NCBI GenBank assembly: GCA_011800155.1
Contig: CM022377.1
Location: forward strand, 1,798,001-1,862,000
Direction: 5' to 3'
Length of the DNA: 64,000 nucleotides
DNA from: Flammulina velutipes
Lineage: Eukaryota > Basidiomycota > Agaricomycetes > Agaricales > Physalacriaceae
The notes below the pieces were generated by a model. It had not been told where the DNA came from. It saw only the letters and a program-made list of their open reading frames with translations, and ran no database searches. The position numbers and the translations under genes were made by a program. Positions 1 to 11,108 of this stretch are shown here, piece after piece. The first letter of the stretch is position 1. Each line of letters begins with the position of its first letter.

Positions 1-588
1 TGCGCGGAGGGCATTTGTATCACGACTCTTTCCAGACATGATGGAGTCGAAGGAAAGGCGGAATGCAGTATATGTCTGAGGGTAAACCTTCCGAAGATGG
101 GCGACTATCTCGTCGCGCAATTTACTGCAGAGGTACTTTGTCGCGAGTCGAAGCATACCTCCGAGCTGACGCGATGGGAATGTTGATATCGTAGATAGAC
201 ACCTATAAGATAGTTAGAAAATTGTTCATCATGGTGTAGAGGACCCTCACCCTGGCGTGTACATGTAGTGCAAGAAATGCCTAAGATCTTCGCTTTGGTC
301 CGGCAGCTGAAGCTCTTCCACGCCTTTCTCATCCACTTCTCGGGGATGCGCAAGCTTGAACATATCCGCAAAGAATTCACAATGAAGGGCCAAAATGCCA
401 CGATGGACGCGAAACCCTATAGCCTGTTTGCTGATAAGGACGATGTTCGCATCGTCGAAACAGAAGAATTCATCATCAGTGGTAGCGGGTGTTTCTTCAA
501 CCTCGTCGACGCGAGGTCGTTTGTTAGGCCGTTGAAGACTGTCTTGTTCGATAGCAGCATGAACGACAGTGGCGTCCTCGTCGGCCAT
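1..588 (-). CDS. BTB/POZ domain protein (partial, 3' end beyond window)
   Basis: Start codon at 588. Exon 1 (251-588) reads an acidic, basic-patched leader (NKRPRVDEVEE), then a BTB/POZ core: FCFDDANIVLISKQ, GFRVHRGILALHCEFFADMF, a variable acidic loop, and LRHFLHYMYTPG. A GTGAGG...TATAG intron (203-250, phase 2) joins it to exon 2 (1-202), which continues with GGMLRLATKYLCSKLRDEIV, the helices that follow the BTB fold; the gene runs off the left edge. The intron sits at the same place as in the second BTB gene of this window (33354-34429), which supports both models. BTB proteins dimerise and often act as cullin-3 adaptors, but this Agaricomycete subfamily has no assigned substrate. Family assignment is firm; role unknown. 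Confidence 0.85.
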
Positions 589-728
589 GGGCGAAGGTCA
601 GGTGAAGGTGAAAGGGAAGGGGCAAATCACATCAGTGGTTACATAAATAGAGCGTATCTATGCGCGTCCATACTAAACATAAACTGTACCTCCATTAATA
701 TCTATTAATGACTGTCATGGTACATGAT

Positions 729-2306
729 TCATAAAGGATTACAGGTCTCATGCTCGGCATGCGTACATGGTACAAGCAGGCCATCCTGCCGCAGCTCCCT
801 CCACGCCGTATCCAGCAAGGGCGAAATCGAGGTCATCTGTACTTCGAGCCCCAACTGCTCAAGATTGGCACACCCCTTGTTACGTCTCCGCGAAAGCGCG
901 AACGCGATAACGTACGTGACCGTTCCCTCGTCCAAAGTTGACTGCTCGCCATTGAAATGCATGTACTTGAGCTGGGGTACCAGGGGATTGCTTTGGGTTG
1001 GGTTGTAGGTGAGGCCGCGAACAAGGTCTGCTGGTACGCCAATCCCGGTGACAGAGAGACGTTTGAGGTTTTTAGTACGCCCCAGGAAATCGAGGAGCGG
1101 GCCGGGACCGACACTGCTGAGCCTGCGCGCTATAATCCGTAGAGTAGTCAACTTGGTGGGTGAAGGTCGAATGCGGGGAAAATGGTCGGTACGATTGATG
1201 TCGAGAATCAAACGTTTGAGGACGGGGACATAGATGAAGGGGAACAAGTCTGTTGCACGTGTTGTTGAGTCGCCGTAGGCCCCTACACCTTCAAAAATAT
1301 GGAGGGTGCGTAGTCTTTTCAGCGAGATGACTTGGAAAGAATCGCCATTCGAAGGGGAGTGGTCCAAATGAATGATGAGGGTTCGTAAATTTGGCATGAG
1401 CGAGATAGAATATAGATGATCGGCTAGTGTGCCATTGGTAGCGCGGAAAAATGTGATATTGTGTCCTGGCATGGGAAATAGGAGGAATGGTTGATGTGAA
1501 GTTGTGTTGAGAATCTTCAACTGCGAGGATTCGAGAAACAAGGATGACATTGCGCCGAGGGGAATGGGCACTGAGTGTGGTTGTTGGTCTGATAGCATTA
1601 ACGTCAATTTCTCTGTGTTGACGGGTCTGAATGCATCTCCCAATAACTTTGCCAGTGCATATAATACATTGGAAGGCATGCGCAGCTGAACGTCTGTCCA
1701 TCGAGGAGATGTCTTGAAAAATGTGATCGTAGCAGAGCTGGGAATAGTGGGGTATCGGTTCATGGTGAGGTCAACAGACGTGATGCCCATCTTGGAACGC
1801 TCCGTGACGAGACCAAGTCGGTACTCGTTTTCGCGTCCCACAGGGAGGGACAAAGACACAGAAGACCATAGAAGAGGGCGGGCCATGGCCACGTCCCTCC
1901 ACTGCTTACAGACCTGGGATATTGCCCATAACCCGTTCAAGGGTTCCAATGAACTGGTTCCTTCTTCAAAGCTCGAGGCTGCTATGAGGGCAAATATTTC
2001 GCCTAGAACGTCGTCCGGAACATGGCGAATAGAGCGGGGAAGAGTACGAATGTCTCTTAAGAGCGCCTCGACTTTCTCCTGTTGAGATTGAAGAAACATA
2101 AGAAGTGACTTGGCGGTCGAAATCTTGTCGGATAAATGACTTAACAACGACTGTGATTCGGATGCGAGAGCATTGACCGCCTCCTCTTCCTTTTCCGTAG
2201 GGAAATCATTGCATTTGAACAAGTTTCCAATGTCGGGAGATGTAGGCAAGTCCTGCACGTCTTCAACAAACAGTGCTAACGAAGGGGGAAACGAGGCGGA
2301 AGACAT
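729..2306 (-). CDS. F-box domain protein
   Basis: Single-exon gene of 525 residues. After a coiled-coil-prone N-terminus (about residues 40-85, SHLSDKISTAKSLLMFLQSQ) comes the F-box-like segment at about 88-150: IRHVPDDVLGEIFALIA ... ISQVCKQWRDVAMARPLLWS. The rest is leucine-rich (SLKRLRTLHIF, PQLKYMHF, CANLEQLGLEV), the usual layout of the large Agaricomycete F-box families, where the C-terminal part is thought to bind the substrate and the F-box binds Skp1 in an SCF ubiquitin ligase. The start is the first ATG, and no splice signals interrupt the frame. Substrate unknown; family assignment is confident. Confidence 0.88.
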   Translation of the reverse strand: MSSASFPPSLALFVEDVQDLPTSPDIGNLFKCNDFPTEKEEEAVNALASESQSLLSHLSDKISTAKSLLMFLQSQQEKVEALLRDIRTLPRSIRHVPDDVLGEIFALIAASSFEEGTSSLEPLNGLWAISQVCKQWRDVAMARPLLWSSVSLSLPVGRENEYRLGLVTERSKMGITSVDLTMNRYPTIPSSATITFFKTSPRWTDVQLRMPSNVLYALAKLLGDAFRPVNTEKLTLMLSDQQPHSVPIPLGAMSSLFLESSQLKILNTTSHQPFLLFPMPGHNITFFRATNGTLADHLYSISLMPNLRTLIIHLDHSPSNGDSFQVISLKRLRTLHIFEGVGAYGDSTTRATDLFPFIYVPVLKRLILDINRTDHFPRIRPSPTKLTTLRIIARRLSSVGPGPLLDFLGRTKNLKRLSVTGIGVPADLVRGLTYNPTQSNPLVPQLKYMHFNGEQSTLDEGTVTYVIAFALSRRRNKGCANLEQLGLEVQMTSISPLLDTAWRELRQDGLLVPCTHAEHETCNPL

Positions 2307-2585
2307 ATCTATTTCTAGTCAGGCACTCGTTTTCGATGAGTAGTAGGAAACCTACTTACATGCCCCTTCACACTCCTTCACGTCGTCGAAGTATCACTCG
2401 TTTGTGATGATGGAAGGACGCAATGAAGTCGGATGGACCGGGCCGGAACACAGGCTACTTCGCCTGAACTTGACAAGTTGGCGTTCGACTTAGAATTGAA
2501 CGTTATAACCTAATTTACAATACATTTCAGCAAGATAAAAGCATAGACGTTGGAGCTCGGAAACCTAATTTCGAAAAATGCCGCT

Positions 2586-3428
2586 TCAGTCTTTTTGCGC
2601 GATCCTCTCCTTCACTCGCCTCTCCAGCTCGTCACCAGGGAAGACGTCTTCCTCCGTCTTTGCGCCCTGTTGAAGAACCCACGCATCCAGCTCTTCTTTA
2701 TCAAGGTCTTGAAGTTTCTTCACATGTTCTAAGTCATTCCGAATAGTTTCGTCCTCCTCTGCGAGAACAGTGGCCTGAGTAAGGTCACGTTCGGCATCAT
2801 CTAGGCTTCCCAGCAAGCGATACGCAGATCCTCGCCTATAAAATGCCTTGGCCAGATTGAAGTTCAGTTCGATGGAACGTTCGGTGTCTTCAACAGCGTC
2901 CTCGTACATCTGCAGCTCTGCAATACGCGTCAAAACACATTAGATAGAAAAGATGAAGTGACATACTCAGCCCCGCCGCCGCCCTATTGAGCGCATACAC
3001 TGGTTCCTGAGGAGATAACTTCATGCAGACCGTGTATAACACGAACGCGTCCTTGAAGTCTCCTTTTCGGAACGCGGCGTTGGCTTCAAGTTTGACTTTA
3101 GCACTCCTAGCATCTGCTTCTGCCCATTCGCGTTTCTCCCTGAGCATTTGCTCTGTTACAGTTTCACCTGTACGCTTGCGCTCTGCTGCATCGGCCTTCA
3201 ACATCTCGAGGAGCATTGCCATGCTACCAGGGTCCCCAAGCATCTTCTGGGCTTCGACTCCCGCGGGGTGATTACCGGCAGCAAAACGCGCCTCGACGCC
3301 CGCCTCTGGATTTTCCCATCCTTCCATAGCAGCTGTTATGATGGGCCGCGTTGACGTCTTTGCTCGTCGGAGGCTTGACATGACTTACCAGGATCGTAAG
3401 GATTCAATTTATCGCCAGCTTTGAACAT
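2586..3428 (-). CDS. Tetratricopeptide (TPR) repeat protein
   Basis: Three exons: 3389-3428, 2967-3332, 2586-2917; together 738 nt, 245 residues. The first exon supplies a 13-codon start (MFKAGDKLNPYDP) joined by GTAAGT...ACAG to AAMEGWENPEAGVEARFAAG; starting instead at the ATG at 3381 would read through this intron. Residues about 100-200 form TPR-type helical hairpins: LEANAAFRKGDFKDAFVLYT, then across intron 2 LQMYEDAVEDTERSIELNF and LAKAFYRRGSAYRLLGSLD, followed by DDAERDLTQATVLAEEDE. The C-terminus is acidic and helical. TPR proteins are adaptors, often for Hsp70/Hsp90, but I see no feature that fixes the partner. TPR assignment good; specific role unknown. Confidence 0.82.
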
Positions 3429-3783
3429 TTTACAGAGCAATCGTTCTTATCTATGTCGATGGAAGAGTTACTTAGAGTGGGAAGAAAATGATATCGATAA
3501 ACGTGCGGGCGGCATTCACATCTCCTCGTCTTCTCACAATCACGTGACGAGACGCCACATCTCGTAAAGTTATCGTTCAAAGAAGCACGGAAGACGGAGA
3601 AAAAACTATTGGAGATTGTGGTGCTACCGAGCAAGGTTTTCATACTAACTTGTGCACGCATGATACACTGCGCTTATTGCATGTAACATAACACTCCGTT
3701 TAGTTTCTTTGCCATCCTATCGTTATCATTACATACAACATAGATCTTGATAATTTAACGCTGCCAGCAGCACCATGCATTAC

Positions 3784-6366
3784 TTAATTACAACCGTCGA
3801 CGAGTGAGTTCTTTGGAAACGGCTGACCATAGTCATCCCGCCACGTTGTCAAATTCGCGTTCCGATATGCCTCAGGATATCTTGTGACTTGTTAGATGAA
3901 TGTTATTAGGTAGATAAGAAAGAGCTCACTGATTGATGTACGACTGAGTAGGAAAGCCTTCTGGGTCACATCCAACGTTGATGTGGTCTGGGTCCTGGTA
4001 TACTCTGACGTAGTCCACGAGCATAACAGCAGGCAGCTCCAGATGTTCAAAATCGATGGTTCCTCCGAAGTTGAACGACATGCCGAGGTTCATGAGAATA
4101 TACTAGATCAATCAATATGAATATCCAACAAGATTGATAATTCGTACGCACCATTGGCTCCTGAGGAATAGGTCGAGCGGAGATCTCGGCGGCGGTGTCA
4201 GCACCAACACCTGCTGCATTGAGTCGCCACGCAGATTTATCGTTCACCACCCATTCGATGTACTATACATTCATGGATGAATATCGGTTTGATGACATGA
4301 AGATAGAAACATATTACATACCGCGTCGTCGTAACCTATGGACAATTGCCAATTAAATTCAGGCATAGACAAAGATGTTTTTCTGCGCTTACCTGGCTTG
4401 TACTGGGATAGTGTTGGTAAATCCTTGTAAAATCAAACGTTGAGACTTACCTCAAACCCATAGAGTGCGAAGCATCCGCCTTCTTCTTGATAACAGTCTT
4501 GATCTGTGTCGGTGACGAACGAAGTCGATTGTTGGAAGCCATTACCACGAAATTCATTGAAGATAGAAACGGTCGTATCCGCAACGAAGAAATTATCACT
4601 CGAGTTGTCCCAAATGTACTTGTCGTTGAATGGCTACAAGTAGTTCAGTCATTAGCTCGTGATGTGGCCGCCACACGTACAGCCCATTGACCAGATTGTG
4701 AGACCTGACCAGACAGAATGAGACCCGTCACCTACAAGAGATGTCAATCAATACAGCAACGTGGATGAATTACATCGAGTTTTACTTGTGCCTCCAGAAT
4801 ATCAATCTCAGGTGCAGATCGTCCAACGAATGTCCCATCCGAATGTTTTGGACCTGGATGGCTTTCGCCTGCACACGTACACCGAGATAAGCGCTGTCCG
4901 GGAAGATATGACAACGCGAAGTCTGTCTCTTGGAAACCGCTGGTTAATGAACTTTCGGGCAATCCACCAAGCGTCTGGTTGGGCGCGGTGCCAACGTCGC
5001 ATGCGTCGTAGCTATATGGCCACTGGAAAGCATTACAACAGAATCACTTGAGAAGAGGTAACGTTACCATTCCTTCTAGACTCGCTCCGTAGCCTGCCCG
5101 TCCCAGGTTGCCCATTGTCCAGACGGCAGGCCATAGTCCGACAACGTTGTTAGCTCCCGGAAGCTGTACGGAAGCTTCGATGTAGCCACCCGTAAAACAG
5201 AATTTGTTCCTATAGGGATATAGACGTTAGCATTCGCAACCTAATCGGAACGTTGAACGGGATGGCTAACCACGTCGTCACGAGACCTATTTCAGGACTG
5301 AAGTAAGCTTGAGGAAGCACATCAATGCGGGACACATACCTCCTTCAAACTGCAAGCCATGCGTCTCCTTTCTGGAGAGGGTGATAGCCATGGCACCATC
5401 CTTCGTGGTGACGGCGGCTGGGTCATACCATTCCAGATTGCCCGTTGCCTGACCCGACGTCAACCATGATATGTCCAACAGCTGTTGAACTGTACGCACC
5501 CAATAGTGAAGATCTTCAGCCTCCCAATACGGATCATCACCAGGGTAGAAGGTTCGCCCATCTGTGTTGAACTCGTCCGAGAAAACCAGTTGCCAGTCCA
5601 CCCCATCCCGCCTGGACTTCTTCGTGTATACATCCTTCGGTGTATCTACATCGATGACGGAGAATCCACCAAGCATCGTAGGAACCTGTCAGCATAGAGT
5701 ATGAGGGCGAATCGTCATGATAGTCAGGCCATTACGCACCTGGCCACTAGCGTTGACTCCTAATGCATTAAAACGTTGATTTCCCAGCGCAATAATCCGA
5801 TCTCGGAACACAAGTACAGGATATACGATACTGAGAAGAGTGAGCCGATATCGAGGGTGGATAGAAGAAGGGTGGGCTAACAATAAAGACAGCGTTCCAA
5901 AACAGAGGAGAAGAAGACACCCGACGTTGGAACATCCTCGAGATGAAGACCATGAGAAGTTGGACTCGTCATCCACAATCCTACCGCCTCGAATGGTAGG
6001 ATTATGAAGATTATCATCTGGTTCGGCGTAGTATGGACTGAGATTGGAGCCCCATGTTGTTGGATCGGCGGATAAGGAATACTGGGGTGACGAAGGGAAG
6101 TTTGTGAATGATCTTCAAGTTGTATCGGGCCCACAAACCTTTGAAAGCAACGCCTTGCGCTCTGTCGCGAATTCCCCAGTCGATGCGGCGTCGTATGGTG
6201 ATTCTGCTTGAACTCGTTTCTGGTTTGGTAAGTTAATACACTCTCACACATTTTGTACATGACACACCTCGTCGGAGATCGGGGAAGCGCTCAGCGGTGT
6301 AAAGGTGTTCAACGACGACCCGGTCGACGTAGAACTGATAGAATAGCTCCTCAAGAACCGAGACAT
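3784..6366 (-). CDS. KRE6/SKN1-type beta-glucan synthesis protein (GH16 family)
   Basis: Type II membrane protein needed in yeasts for beta-1,6-glucan assembly in the secretory pathway. About 14 short introns. Start ATG 6366 opens MSRFLRSYSISSTSTG; further exons give YSLSADPTTWGSNLSPYYAE, then a membrane anchor (GCLLLLCFGTLSLFIVYPVL, completed across a 52-nt intron) and LGVNASGQ. The GH16-like luminal domain follows: VDWQLVFSDEFNTDGRTFYP, DPYWEAEDLHYW, NKFCFTGGYIEASVQLPG, GLWPAVWTMGNLGRAGYG, WPYSYDACDVGT, and SAPEIDILEA, which carries the family's ExDxxE catalytic-type signature. The C-terminal part has DNSSDNFFVADTTVSIFNEF, YILMNLGMSFNFGTID and VMLVDYVRVYQDP. It ends at the TAA at 3784-3786. 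Order and motifs match the family throughout; hydrolase activity is not proven in the family. Confidence 0.92.
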
Positions 6367-6882
6367 GAAAAAGAAGAAAGAAAAGAAAAGAGAGTTAGTG
6401 AAGGAGTGAAGCAAGAGATAGATGTTCGACGCCCATCAACCATCTGCCACGAAGAGTACAATAACGATCTATTTTGGTCCACGCTTGTTAGGATCATTCA
6501 GGGAGATTCGATGGAAACCCGTCGTGACGAGGAGAGTCGTGGCGCATTGTTCGTCAGTAGTGGTAGCGGTTGCATTAGCTAGGCTACCGATAAGTAGCCT
6601 GTAGCTCATTGATATTTGAGGACCCGAATTCCAGTGAGCAGTTTGAAGCGAGAGTACAAATCCTATCAAATCATTGTGTCAACCTGAAGTATCAGCACTT
6701 TTTTAGATGATACAGAGGCTTGATTTTATGCATACAACTTGAATTAGTACAAACGTCCGAGGATGAAGAGAGAAAGAGAGAGGGAGAATCGGCCGGAGGT
6801 GATTGCCATATTTGGGACCGTGGGAAGTTAAGCTGGACGCGCGTCGCGTTCGTCGATTCGATTGGCATCGTCACTTACCACC
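6367..6882. promoter_or_regulatory. Intergenic region between divergent SKN1-like and RPN1 genes
   Basis: A 516-nt gap separating two divergently transcribed genes, so it must hold both promoters. Pyrimidine-rich tracts lie just upstream of the SKN1-type start (TTTTCTTTTCTTTC on the minus strand near 6370-6395) and a purine-rich AGAGAAAGAGAGAG run lies near 6770-6785. I see no coding potential or clear TATA box. Confidence 0.5.
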
Positions 6883-9800
6883 ATGCCTGAACGCCCAGAG
6901 TTCACTATCGCCGTGCACTCTGAGGATCCCAAGAAACCCAAAAAGGACGGCCAAGAAGAAGATAAAGAAGACAAGGAGGACGATGTCAAGGATAAGCAGG
7001 AAGGCTCATCCAAACAGATAAAGAAGGGGGAAGAGGAGGGCGAGGAACTGGTACGGACAACCTGCTTCGCTTTTGAGGGGAATCTAATCCATCTTGCAGT
7101 CGGAAGAGGATCAACAGCTCAAAAATGAGCTAGAGATGCTTGTTGAACGGTTAAAGGTGCGTACATTGACATGATATCACACTCCTTGCTCACTACAATC
7201 TAGGAATCCGATACTTCCCTATATAAACCAGCATTGGAGAGCCTACGAAGTCTCATTCGTACTTCAACATCGTCAATGACATCCGTACCCAAACCGCTCA
7301 AGTTCCTCCGCCCACATTATCCCGATCTCCAGGCATTGTACGAGACATGGCCAGTCTCCGAGGACAAGGTACGCAACGCTTCGTGACGCGGTCGGACGCG
7401 TGCTTACTGTTCCGCAGAGCCTTTTTGCTGGCATTTTATCCGTTCTTGCGATGACCTACTCGGACACTCAGCCCCGAGGCACTCTCCGTTATCGTCTTCT
7501 CTCTGCCTCTCTACGACCAGCAGGATCACCTCTCGATGAGCCGGGCACTTGGGGTCACGAATATGTCCGCCATCTTGCTGCTGAACTTGGCGAAGAGTTC
7601 ATCTCCCAAGAAAATGCAGAAGTCGAGGATGACGCGTCTAGTAGACCTTCGCCAATAGGCACCACTGAAGAGCTGCGCGCATTAGGGAAGCAATGCGCTA
7701 TCTTCTTGCTCTCCCACAACGCGGAACCCGATGCTGTCGACCTACTGGAAGAACTAGAGATTGTTCACCAGATTGCCGAACTCGTTGACGAAAACACGTA
7801 CGGTCGTGTATGCCAGTACATGATTCGCTGTGTCAATCTCCTTCCTCCTCCTGACGACATCGCCTTTTTACAAGCAGCTCATACCATCTATGTCCAACAA
7901 TCACAATTCCCTGAAGCACTTACACTCGCAATACGTCTCGGAGATCCTGCCCTCGTCAGGGAGGATTTTAACGCGCCTGGAAACCCGTTGATGAAGCGCC
8001 AGCTTGCGTTTTTGCTTGCGCGTGCTCAGATACCGCTCCAATGGTTGAAGGATGAGGGAGACGAGGGAGATTTTGGGGATGAGCTGCCAGAAGATTTGAT
8101 GGAATGCTTGAGCAATACGCGTCTTAGCGCTCATTTCCGTGACTTTGGCAAAGAATTAGGTGTTAGTGATGCGAAGAGTCTGGAGGACGTGTACAAGTCA
8201 CATCTGGAACACACCCGTACGTGCACCTACAGTTATGCTTACTGTAACAATCTGATCAGTCTGCAGGCTCGAATGCACAACCAAACGTTGACTCTGCTCG
8301 TGCAAATTTGGCGGGCACCTTTGTCAACGCCTTTGTCAACGCAGGCTTCGGAAACGACAAACTGATGGTAGAAGCTGAAGAGGGAAACAGTTGGATCTAC
8401 AAGAACAAGGAGCACGGTATGATGAGTGCAGCGGCGTCTCTTGGGCTCAGCTTACTTTGGGACACCGACATGGGTCTTACTCATATCGACAAGTACACCT
8501 ACTCGTCTGAGGAGCACATCAAGGTGAATATAAAACTCCCCACTCTCTATTGTCCATCCACTCATTATTTTCGCAGGCGGGTGCACTATTCGCGACTGGC
8601 CTACTCAACTGCGGCGTACGTACTGAAGCCGACGCCGCATTAGCCTTACTCGGAGAGTACGTGGAGAACAAGTCCGTGCCTTTGAAGTCGAGTGCAATCA
8701 TGGGTTTGGGTATGGCATACGTTGGATCTCATCGTGAAGACCTGTTGGAACTATTACAATCTCACATCTCCGACGACGATATCAGCATGGAACTTGCCAG
8801 CTTGGCTACGCTTGCTTTGGGCTTCATCTTTGTTGGCAGCGGTAATGGTGACCTCACTGGCACAATTCTGCAGACCCTCATGGAGAGAGCGGAGCGGGAG
8901 GACAAGGGTTTAGATGAGAAGTGGGGCCGATTCTTTGCCTTGGGTCTCGGATTACTCTACCTTGGTACGTCTTTTTCATCGAATCCACCACATCCACTAA
9001 CACCGTCTGGGTAGGCCTCCAAGATCAGTCCGATGCGACCATAGAAACGTTAAAGGCCATCGAACACCCCTTGTCGAAGACTGCCCAGATTATCGTCGAA
9101 GCATGCGCGTTTGCGGGCACAGGCAACGTGTTGAAGATTCAAGGGATGCTGCACCACTGCGACGAGCACATTGTACCACCCAAAGAAGAGGAGAAGAAGG
9201 ACGAGAAGACAGACGAGAAGACGGAGGAGCCCAAGGAGGAAGTGAAGCCACAAGACGATACCTTCCAGGCTTTTGCCGTTATCGCAGTTGCCCTGATCGC
9301 TATGGGCGAAGACATTGGTGCGGAAATGTCCTTGAGGCAGCTCAATCATCTGGTGGGTGCAATTCCTCCCATTCCAAAATACATGAAGCCTGACGTATAT
9401 GCTAGATGCACTATGGGGAACCCATAATACGTAAAGCCGTCCCTCTGGCCATTGGACTCGTCAGCACTTCAAATCCTCAACTTCCGATCCTCGACACTCT
9501 ATCAAAATATAGCCACGACAATGATCTCCAAGTGGCCTTAAATGCCATTTTCGCGATGGGTTTGGTGGGCGCTGGGACGAACAACGCTCGTTTGGCACAG
9601 ATGTTGCGTCAGCTTGCTGGCTACTACCATAAGGAGCCTGACTGTCTCTTCATGGTACGCGTGTCGCAAGGTCTAGTGCATATGGGTAAGGGTACGATTG
9701 GCTTGAACCCTTTCTTCTCCGATCGCAGCATCATGAGTCGCGGAGCGGTCGCTGGCCTATTGGCTACGATGACCGCGTTCACGGAGTCCAAAGGATGTAC

Positions 9801-10214
9801 GTTGCTTTGTGTTTATGCGGCTTTTCGTTAACGGGGATTTCCAGTTATACTTGACAAGTACCATTGGATGCTGTACATGCTGACCCCCGCAATGTATCCG
9901 CGGTTCCTGATCACTCTCGATGAGGAGCTCAACAATAAACCAGTGACGGTTCGGGTTGGACAGGTACGCCTCGCGTCTCTTCCTTTGTGCTCTAATTTTG
10001 ACCCGGAATGTAGGCTGTAGACGTTGTTGGGCAAGCGGGCAAACCGAGGACGATATCCGGGTTCCAAACCCACTCGACCCCCGTACGCCTGGGTACTACG
10101 GAGCGTGCTGAACTTGCCACTGAGGAGTTTATACCTTTCTCGCATGCGTTGGAAGGATTTGTGATACTGCAGAAGAACCCTGGCTGGGAGAAGGAAGATA
10201 AAATGGAAATATAG
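6883..10214 (+). CDS. RPN1: 26S proteasome regulatory subunit RPN1 (PSMD2)
   Basis: Scaffold of the 19S base that binds ubiquitin receptors and shuttle factors. Starts at ATG 6883 (context CACCATGCC). The acidic/basic N-terminus ([18 protein letters not shown]) is followed by [33 protein letters not shown] and [17 protein letters not shown], all typical Rpn1 signatures, then the toroid of PC repeats: [90 protein letters not shown] lysine/glutamate KEKE-type insert ([16 protein letters not shown]) lies between repeats. The C-terminus [12 protein letters not shown] is family-like. About nine short introns; stop TAG at 10212-10214. Full length by eye. Confidence 0.95.
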
Positions 10215-10520
10215 ACATTCTCAAGTGCGCCTCTGTATTACTCGGCATCAATCTAATATTACTTTCCATGACCTGTGAAAAGCACGCCACCAAACTTAAG
10301 TATCATGGGCCACATGTCGGAGGTAATGCGTCTCATTTTGGACACTGATCGATATCAGATACAGATAAAAATACAAGTGTGGCGCAGTCGTCTATTGTGA
10401 ACCAGGAGAGCGCTCACCACCGTTTAGACTATTGAACATCACGGAACATTCTAGTGCGTATCGCTGTGGAATTAGGTCCGGGACAGTGTGCGTTTCCGTC
10501 ATCCATCCTCCATCAAAATG

Positions 10521-10673
10521 TCTTATTGTTATGCTCTTTCGAATTAGGACAGTCTTATTGTTATGTCCTCCTTGTGGATCACTCAACAAGGTTGACGACG
10601 TACCTTGGCGGCGAAGAGCGATGAAAACAATAAGGATGGAATTGAAATTCCTTCGGGGAGGAGTGTATAAAAG
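10521..10673 (+). promoter_or_regulatory. Upstream elements and TATA box of pheromone gene 1
   Basis: TCTTATTGTTATG occurs twice (10521-10533 and 10553-10565), and its inverted core ACAATAAG is at 10627-10634, exactly 39 nt (start to start) before TATAAAAG at 10666-10673; the ATG follows about 100 nt later. The second pheromone gene keeps ACAATAAG and TATAAAAG at the same 39-nt offset. ACAAT/ACAAAG cores are typical of HMG-box regulators that drive pheromone genes in fungi; that these sites are bound by such a factor is inference. Confidence 0.6.
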
Positions 10674-10768
10674 TTGCAGCTCTTCTGCGAAGATAGAACA
10701 TCCAACCGCACCCTCAGCACTCCACTCTAACCAACCCAAATCACCCTCTACTCTCCATACCAATCGCA

Positions 10769-10894
10769 ATGGACTCTTTCCAGTGGATCGCATCTTTCGT
10801 CATCGCCGAGAAGAGGGAGGAAGAAATCGAGTCCGTCGCTCCCATTGACGAGGCGGAAGGCGGCAGTGGTGGAACAGGCTGTGTGGTCGCCTAA
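10769..10894 (+). CDS. Lipopeptide mating-pheromone-like precursor 1 (CaaX)
   Basis: A 41-residue ORF, too short for routine gene calling. It begins MDSFQWIASFVIAEK, continues with a charged EEEIESV stretch and ends GGSGGTGCVVA. Cys-Val-Val-Ala at the extreme C-terminus is a CaaX box: in Basidiomycota such precursors are farnesylated on the Cys, lose the last three residues, are carboxymethylated, cut N-terminally, exported by a Ste6-type transporter and sensed by STE3-type 7-TM receptors. The MDSF start, acidic middle and Gly/Ser-rich tail fit Agaricomycete B mating-type pheromones. The second copy (24744-24869) has only five substitutions, all consistent with purifying selection on the ORF. 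TATA box about 100 nt upstream; a 3'-UTR intron follows. No receptor gene in the window. Whether it acts in mating is not shown. Confidence 0.9.
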   Translation: MDSFQWIASFVIAEKREEEIESVAPIDEAEGGSGGTGCVVA

Positions 10895-10937
10895 TTTGGC
10901 CCTCTCCCCGTCTGCGAATCATATCATTATTCTCATC

Positions 10938-10992
10938 GTACGTTTTCTCCCTCCTTCACTTTATGGAGCTGGTCGCTGACGAGATTCGCCAG
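10938..10992 (+). other. Probable 3'-UTR intron of pheromone gene 1
   Basis: GTACGT at 10938, a CTGAC branch-type site near 10973 and CAG-like acceptor at 10991-10992, followed by AATACCAA. It begins 43 nt after the stop codon. The same layout (GTACGT, TTGAC, CCAG, AACACCAA) is found 42 nt after the stop of gene 2. Splicing is inferred from sequence only. Confidence 0.55.
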
Positions 10993-11108
10993 AATACCAA
11001 CAATACCTTCGATTAATGCGTCTATTACGGCGTCCATATTCTAAATCGGCTCACGGTGGGAGAGAGCAGTTGAAAGAAGCAAAGAATTATCAGTCGATAT
11101 CGGCTAGT

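Noticed and set aside
3404..3661. 85-codon reverse-strand ORF upstream of the TPR gene
   Set aside because: No family features; it overlaps the first exon and the promoter region of the TPR gene in a different frame.
9050..9349. Reverse-strand leucine-rich ORF resembling a membrane protein
   Set aside because: It is the complement of the Lys/Glu-rich KEKE insert of RPN1; composition is a by-product of GAG/AAG codons.
10392..10793. Reverse-strand ORF over pheromone gene 1 starting MRSTGKSPLRLV, with a similar ORF at 24478-24768
   Set aside because: The shared start is only the complement of the conserved MDSFQW coding region; the rest diverges by indels and has no family features, while the forward ORF keeps frame and CaaX box.
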